Below the pieces are notes generated by a model that was given only the letters and a program-made list of their open reading frames with translations, was not told where the DNA came from and ran no database searches. The translations under genes and the position numbers were made by a program. From Alcanivorax sp. (lineage in GTDB: Bacteria > Pseudomonadota > Gammaproteobacteria > Pseudomonadales > Alcanivoracaceae), in NCBI RefSeq assembly GCF_019431375.1, contig NZ_CP080267.1, forward strand, positions 3,746,540 to 3,810,539: 64,000 bases of DNA, given 5' to 3'. Positions 60,815 to 64,000 of this stretch are shown here, one piece after another (position 1 is the stretch's first letter; every line of letters begins with the position of its first letter).

Positions 60815-63517
60815 ATGGATGCTTCCTCGAAGCCACAATGGCATCACGACAGTGGGGTTACCGTCCTCAGTGCTCTGGAGAGCCAGGCAGAGGGGCTGAC
60901 CAGTGAGCAGGTAGCTGCCCGCCGTGGCCGCTTCGGTGAAAACCGCTTGCTGGATCAGAAACCACGCAGTGTCTGGCGGCGGCTAGCCGGCCAGTTTCAT
61001 AACGTGCTGCTTTATATCCTGTTGGTGGCGGCCATGCTGGCATTGCTGCTGGGCTATTACAGCGATGCCACGGTCATTGTGCTGGTGGTGGTGATTAATG
61101 CCCTGGTGGGGTTTGTGCAGGAAGGCAAGGCTGAAGCCGCCTTGCGCTCCATTCAGCGCATGCTGGTGTCCCATTGCCAGGGACTCCGTGATGGTCAGGC
61201 GCATACCCTGGAAGCCAGTGAGTTGGTGCCGGGGGATGTGGTGATACTGGCCGCCGGGGACCGGGTGCCGGCGGATCTGCGCCTGCTTCAGGTGCGCGAG
61301 CTTCACTGTGACGAAGCCATGCTCACCGGCGAATCGGTACCGGTGGCCAAACAACAGGAATCGTTACCGGTCGATACCCCCCTGGCGGAAAGACGCAATA
61401 TGGCCTGGATGGGATCCCTGGTGACCACCGGCAGTGCCCAGGGCGTGGTGGTGGCCACCGGCATGGCAACCCAGCTGGGAAATATCGGTAACCTGGTGGC
61501 TACGGTCAGCGCGCCGGTGACGCCACTGACCCGGGCCCTGAGCCGCTTCGGTCATCAGCTGGCGCTGGCGATTGTTGTGGTGAGCGGCATCGCGCTGGCC
61601 TGGGGGACTGCCGTCATGGGGTTGGCGCCGGACCAGCTGCTGCGTGTCGCCGTGGGGGTGGTGGTGGCGGCGATTCCGGAAGGCTTGCCGGCGGTGGTCA
61701 CCATTACCCTGGCCATCGGCGTGCAACGAATGGCCAGGAACCATGCGGTGATCCGCAAGCTGCCCGCGGTGGAAGTGCTAGGCTCGGTAACGGTGATCTG
61801 TTCGGACAAGACCGGCACCCTGACCCGCAATGAAATGACCACCCGCACCTTCGTCACCGCTGCCGGCCAGGTGCAGCTGGCCGGCGAGGGGTATGCGCCG
61901 GAAGGCCAGGTAGAGAGCGACAACCCGGCGACGGCCGAGATCTTTGCACGCGCCGCCCAGGTGGCCATGCTGTGCAACGATTCCCACCTGAATCAGCGCG
62001 ATGGCCAATGGGTGATGCAGGGCGATCCCACCGAAGGTGCCTTGTATGTGCTGGCCCGCAAGGCCGGACTGACGGAGGCATTTCGCCAGCAATGCCCGCG
62101 CAGGGATGAACTGCCCTTTGCTGCAGAGCGGCTTTATATGGCCACCCTCAATGATGTGTCGGGCCAGCCCATGCTGATGGTTAAGGGCGCGCCGGAACGC
62201 TTGCTGGCGCTGTGCGACCAGCAACAGAACGGCGACGGTGCCGAAGCATTGAATGCAGACTACTGGCAACAGCAACTGGAGAGATTGGCCGGTGACGGCA
62301 TGCGGGTGCTGGGGCTGGCCTGCAAGGTCATGCCCTCGGTGGACCGGCCCCTCGGTCACCAGGATCTGGAGCAGGGGCTGGTGTTTCTGGGCATGACCGG
62401 CACCACGGATCCGCCCCGCCAGGAAGCCATCTCCGCCGTGGCCCAGTGTCAGCAGGCCGGTATCCGCGTGAAAATGATTACCGGGGATAATCCTCGTACC
62501 GCGTCGGTTATCGCCGCCCAGCTTGGGCTGCTTGGCCAACGTGTGGTCACCGGCCAGGAATTGTCCGCGCTGGATGATGGGCAGCTGGATCAGGTGCTGG
62601 CCGAGGTGGATGTGTTTGCCCGCACCTCGCCGGCGGACAAACTGCGGCTGGTGGAACGGCTGCAGGCCGGTGGAGAGGTGGTGGCGATGACCGGTGACGG
62701 GGTCAATGATGCGCCGGCCCTGCAGCGGGCCGACATCGGTGTGGCCATGGGCGGCAAGGGCACCGATGCGGCCCGGGATGCTTCTGCCATGGTGCTCACC
62801 GACGATAACTTTGCCACCATCGCGGCGGCGGTACGCGAAGGGCGGACCGTCTACGACAACATCGTCAAGGCTCTGTTGTTTCTGTTGCCCACCGGTCTCA
62901 TTGAAGCCTCGGTGTTGCTGGTGGCGGTGGTGGTGGGGACGCCGCTGCCGATAACCCCGGTGCAGATTCTCTGGGTGAACATGATCACGGCGGTAACCCT
63001 GGCACTGGCGCTGGGCTTCGAGCATGGCGAACAGGATCTGATGCAACGGCCGCCTCGACCACCGGGGCAGGGGCTGGTGTCGCCGTTGTTATTGGGGCGT
63101 CTGCTGTGGGTGGGCACCCTGGGAACCGCGCTGGTGTTCTGGCAGTTCAGCCGTTTCGCCGACACGGATCTGGATCTGGCGCGCAATGTGGCGGTGCTGA
63201 CCCTGGTGTGGATCGAGATTACCTACCTGTTTGCCTGCCGCCGCCTGTCTGCCCCGGCCTGGTCACAGTTGTCCCTGGCCGGGTTGTTGCCGGCATTGAT
63301 CGCCATGCTGGTGGTGTTGCTGCTGCAGTGGCTGTTCTTTGTGGTGCCGGTCATGCAAACCCTGTTCACCTCCCGCCCTCTGGGTCTGGCCTTCTGGGGA
63401 CAGGCAGCGGCGGTGGCGCTGCTGTTGTTGCTGGCGGTGGAAACGGAAAAGTGGCTGCTCCGCCGCCGGCGCCCCCACCAACATCAGCGCAGGGTGTCCG
63501 GGTCACCGACACCCTGA
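60815..63517 (+). CDS. P-type cation-transporting ATPase (P2 type, Ca2+-like)
   Basis: 900 residues. N-terminal cytoplasmic region, then the A-domain TGES (MLTGESVPV), M4 motif PEGLPAVVT (ion binding), phosphorylation site DKTGTLT (D331), KGAPE (nucleotide binding), TGDNPRTA and GDGVNDAPAL (P domain), and a C-terminal bundle of transmembrane helices. The PEGL and overall length fit the P2A/P2B calcium ATPase/PacL group rather than heavy-metal ATPases; calcium or sodium export is likely. It overlaps the convergent gene at 63484 by 34 bp. Confidence 0.9.
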   Translation: MDASSKPQWHHDSGVTVLSALESQAEGLTSEQVAARRGRFGENRLLDQKPRSVWRRLAGQFHNVLLYILLVAAMLALLLGYYSDATVIVLVVVINALVGFVQEGKAEAALRSIQRMLVSHCQGLRDGQAHTLEASELVPGDVVILAAGDRVPADLRLLQVRELHCDEAMLTGESVPVAKQQESLPVDTPLAERRNMAWMGSLVTTGSAQGVVVATGMATQLGNIGNLVATVSAPVTPLTRALSRFGHQLALAIVVVSGIALAWGTAVMGLAPDQLLRVAVGVVVAAIPEGLPAVVTITLAIGVQRMARNHAVIRKLPAVEVLGSVTVICSDKTGTLTRNEMTTRTFVTAAGQVQLAGEGYAPEGQVESDNPATAEIFARAAQVAMLCNDSHLNQRDGQWVMQGDPTEGALYVLARKAGLTEAFRQQCPRRDELPFAAERLYMATLNDVSGQPMLMVKGAPERLLALCDQQQNGDGAEALNADYWQQQLERLAGDGMRVLGLACKVMPSVDRPLGHQDLEQGLVFLGMTGTTDPPRQEAISAVAQCQQAGIRVKMITGDNPRTASVIAAQLGLLGQRVVTGQELSALDDGQLDQVLAEVDVFARTSPADKLRLVERLQAGGEVVAMTGDGVNDAPALQRADIGVAMGGKGTDAARDASAMVLTDDNFATIAAAVREGRTVYDNIVKALLFLLPTGLIEASVLLVAVVVGTPLPITPVQILWVNMITAVTLALALGFEHGEQDLMQRPPRPPGQGLVSPLLLGRLLWVGTLGTALVFWQFSRFADTDLDLARNVAVLTLVWIEITYLFACRRLSAPAWSQLSLAGLLPALIAMLVVLLLQWLFFVVPVMQTLFTSRPLGLAFWGQAAAVALLLLLAVETEKWLLRRRRPHQHQRRVSGSPTP

Positions 63518-64000
63518 GCGGCGGCCTTTTCATCCGCGCTCAGCCAGGGGATATCCGGTTGGCCCAGAAGCTCTGCCACCTGCTGCAGTACATGGGCCCA
63601 GGTGCAGTGGTTGGCGTAGAGCATGCCGAAGGTATCCAGAGTGCCGCCGCGATTGCGGTAGCCCAGGAAGCGGCTGCGCTCGCCAGTATCCAGGGGGCGC
63701 ATTACCCCGCTGAACACTTCCGGGTGGCCGTGCACCAGGAACACCCGTTCGGCCACGGTGGGCAGCAGTGATGCCATGGTCGAGGGGGAATGCAGGGCCT
63801 GCGCCTCTTCCGGATCGCGAGGCGTGCGGAAGCGGCCAGGTTCCTGAATCACCGACAGGCAGTGGGCCACGCCATGTTGTGTCAGCCGCTGGCTGGCCCG
63901 TTGCATTTCCACCAGTTGATAGGCGCCGATGGCCACTAGCTGCACCCGGGGCGATGGGTCCTGATGCAGACACAGGGCGCCCTGGTCTGTCAGATCCCGG
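63484..64000 (-). CDS. Transketolase/phosphoketolase-like protein, C-terminal part (runs past window end)
   Basis: The frame is open from base 64000 to the stop at 63484, giving 171 residues, so the N-terminus lies outside. Its pattern VQLVAIGAYQLVEMQRASQRL, EPGRFRTPRD and VFLVHGHPEVF...GYRNRGGTLDTFGMLYANHCTW resembles the C-terminal transketolase domain of phosphoketolase-like proteins, including those annotated as xylulose 5-phosphate 3-epimerase. The exact activity cannot be told. It overlaps the ATPase end by 34 bp. Confidence 0.5.
   Translation of the reverse strand, partial: RDLTDQGALCLHQDPSPRVQLVAIGAYQLVEMQRASQRLTQHGVAHCLSVIQEPGRFRTPRDPEEAQALHSPSTMASLLPTVAERVFLVHGHPEVFSGVMRPLDTGERSRFLGYRNRGGTLDTFGMLYANHCTWAHVLQQVAELLGQPDIPWLSADEKAAAQGVGDPDTLR

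Noticed and set aside
61778..63046. 422-residue antisense frame inside the P-type ATPase
   Set aside because: A shadow of the ATPase; no start signal or domain.

Overview
The window looks like a chromosomal stretch of a high-GC marine gammaproteobacterium, most likely of the Alcanivorax/Marinobacter type. This is inferred from gene content: a Baeyer-Villiger monooxygenase cluster, ornithine-lipid acyltransferases, a TRAP transporter with its TatT lipoprotein, GlyGly-CTERM proteases and a bacterial-type PEP carboxylase. No tRNA, rRNA, CRISPR array, prophage, origin or intact insertion sequence was seen. The genes are mostly housekeeping or metabolic and sit in short operons on both strands.

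Layout. 1-2.5 kb: a TetR-SDR-Baeyer-Villiger operon with a perfect palindromic operator. 2.6-4.6 kb: DUF1289, DUF2846 and hotdog genes. 4.8-7.1 kb: egtBD, for ergothioneine. 7.2-14.1 kb: an SDR, ppnN, dinB, an FAD hydroxylase and rlmA. 14.3-21.1 kb: two secreted trypsin-like GlyGly-CTERM proteases around an acyltransferase/SGNH protein and a luciferase-family oxidoreductase. 21.3-25.3 kb: a degenerate GGDEF membrane protein, a MITE-like element and ppc. 25.4-27.8 kb: a CDGSH protein and the ornithine-lipid pair. 27.9-34.1 kb: efpL, a lipoprotein metallopeptidase, glpG and the TRAP operon. 34.2-39.3 kb: an NYN/OST-HTH protein, an AraC-desaturase-SDR cluster and a GNAT operon. 39.7-43.7 kb: acnA and an acyltransferase. 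43.8-52 kb: three large lipoproteins (GH31, a beta-helix/diheme cytochrome fusion, an M19 dipeptidase homologue). 52.4-64 kb: an ABC1 kinase, a porin with a PBP-like protein, a frameshifted Kef antiporter, GH114, a beta-CASP nuclease, a P-type ATPase and a partial phosphoketolase-like gene.

The most unusual feature is not a gene. About a dozen intergenic regions, spread over the whole window, carry one architecture with several unrelated-looking sequences. Short arrays of 7-bp units lie at each end in opposite orientation, and most copies hold a GC-rich terminator-like hairpin between them. They abut stop codons, and in five genes the element itself supplies the stop codon and C-terminal residues (tails such as VNS). 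In one pair the two arms differ by exactly one heptamer. A second set of inverted repeats (GTAGGAG...CGAA class, REP-like) lies between genes, once inside a heptamer element.

Two genes look damaged or unusual at base level. The Kef-type antiporter has a one-base frameshift near 57446. The FAD hydroxylase at 11.5 kb has no ATG, GTG or TTG start upstream of its FAD-binding motif. Start codons were moved from the longest open frame wherever a Shine-Dalgarno sequence or signal peptide argued for it.
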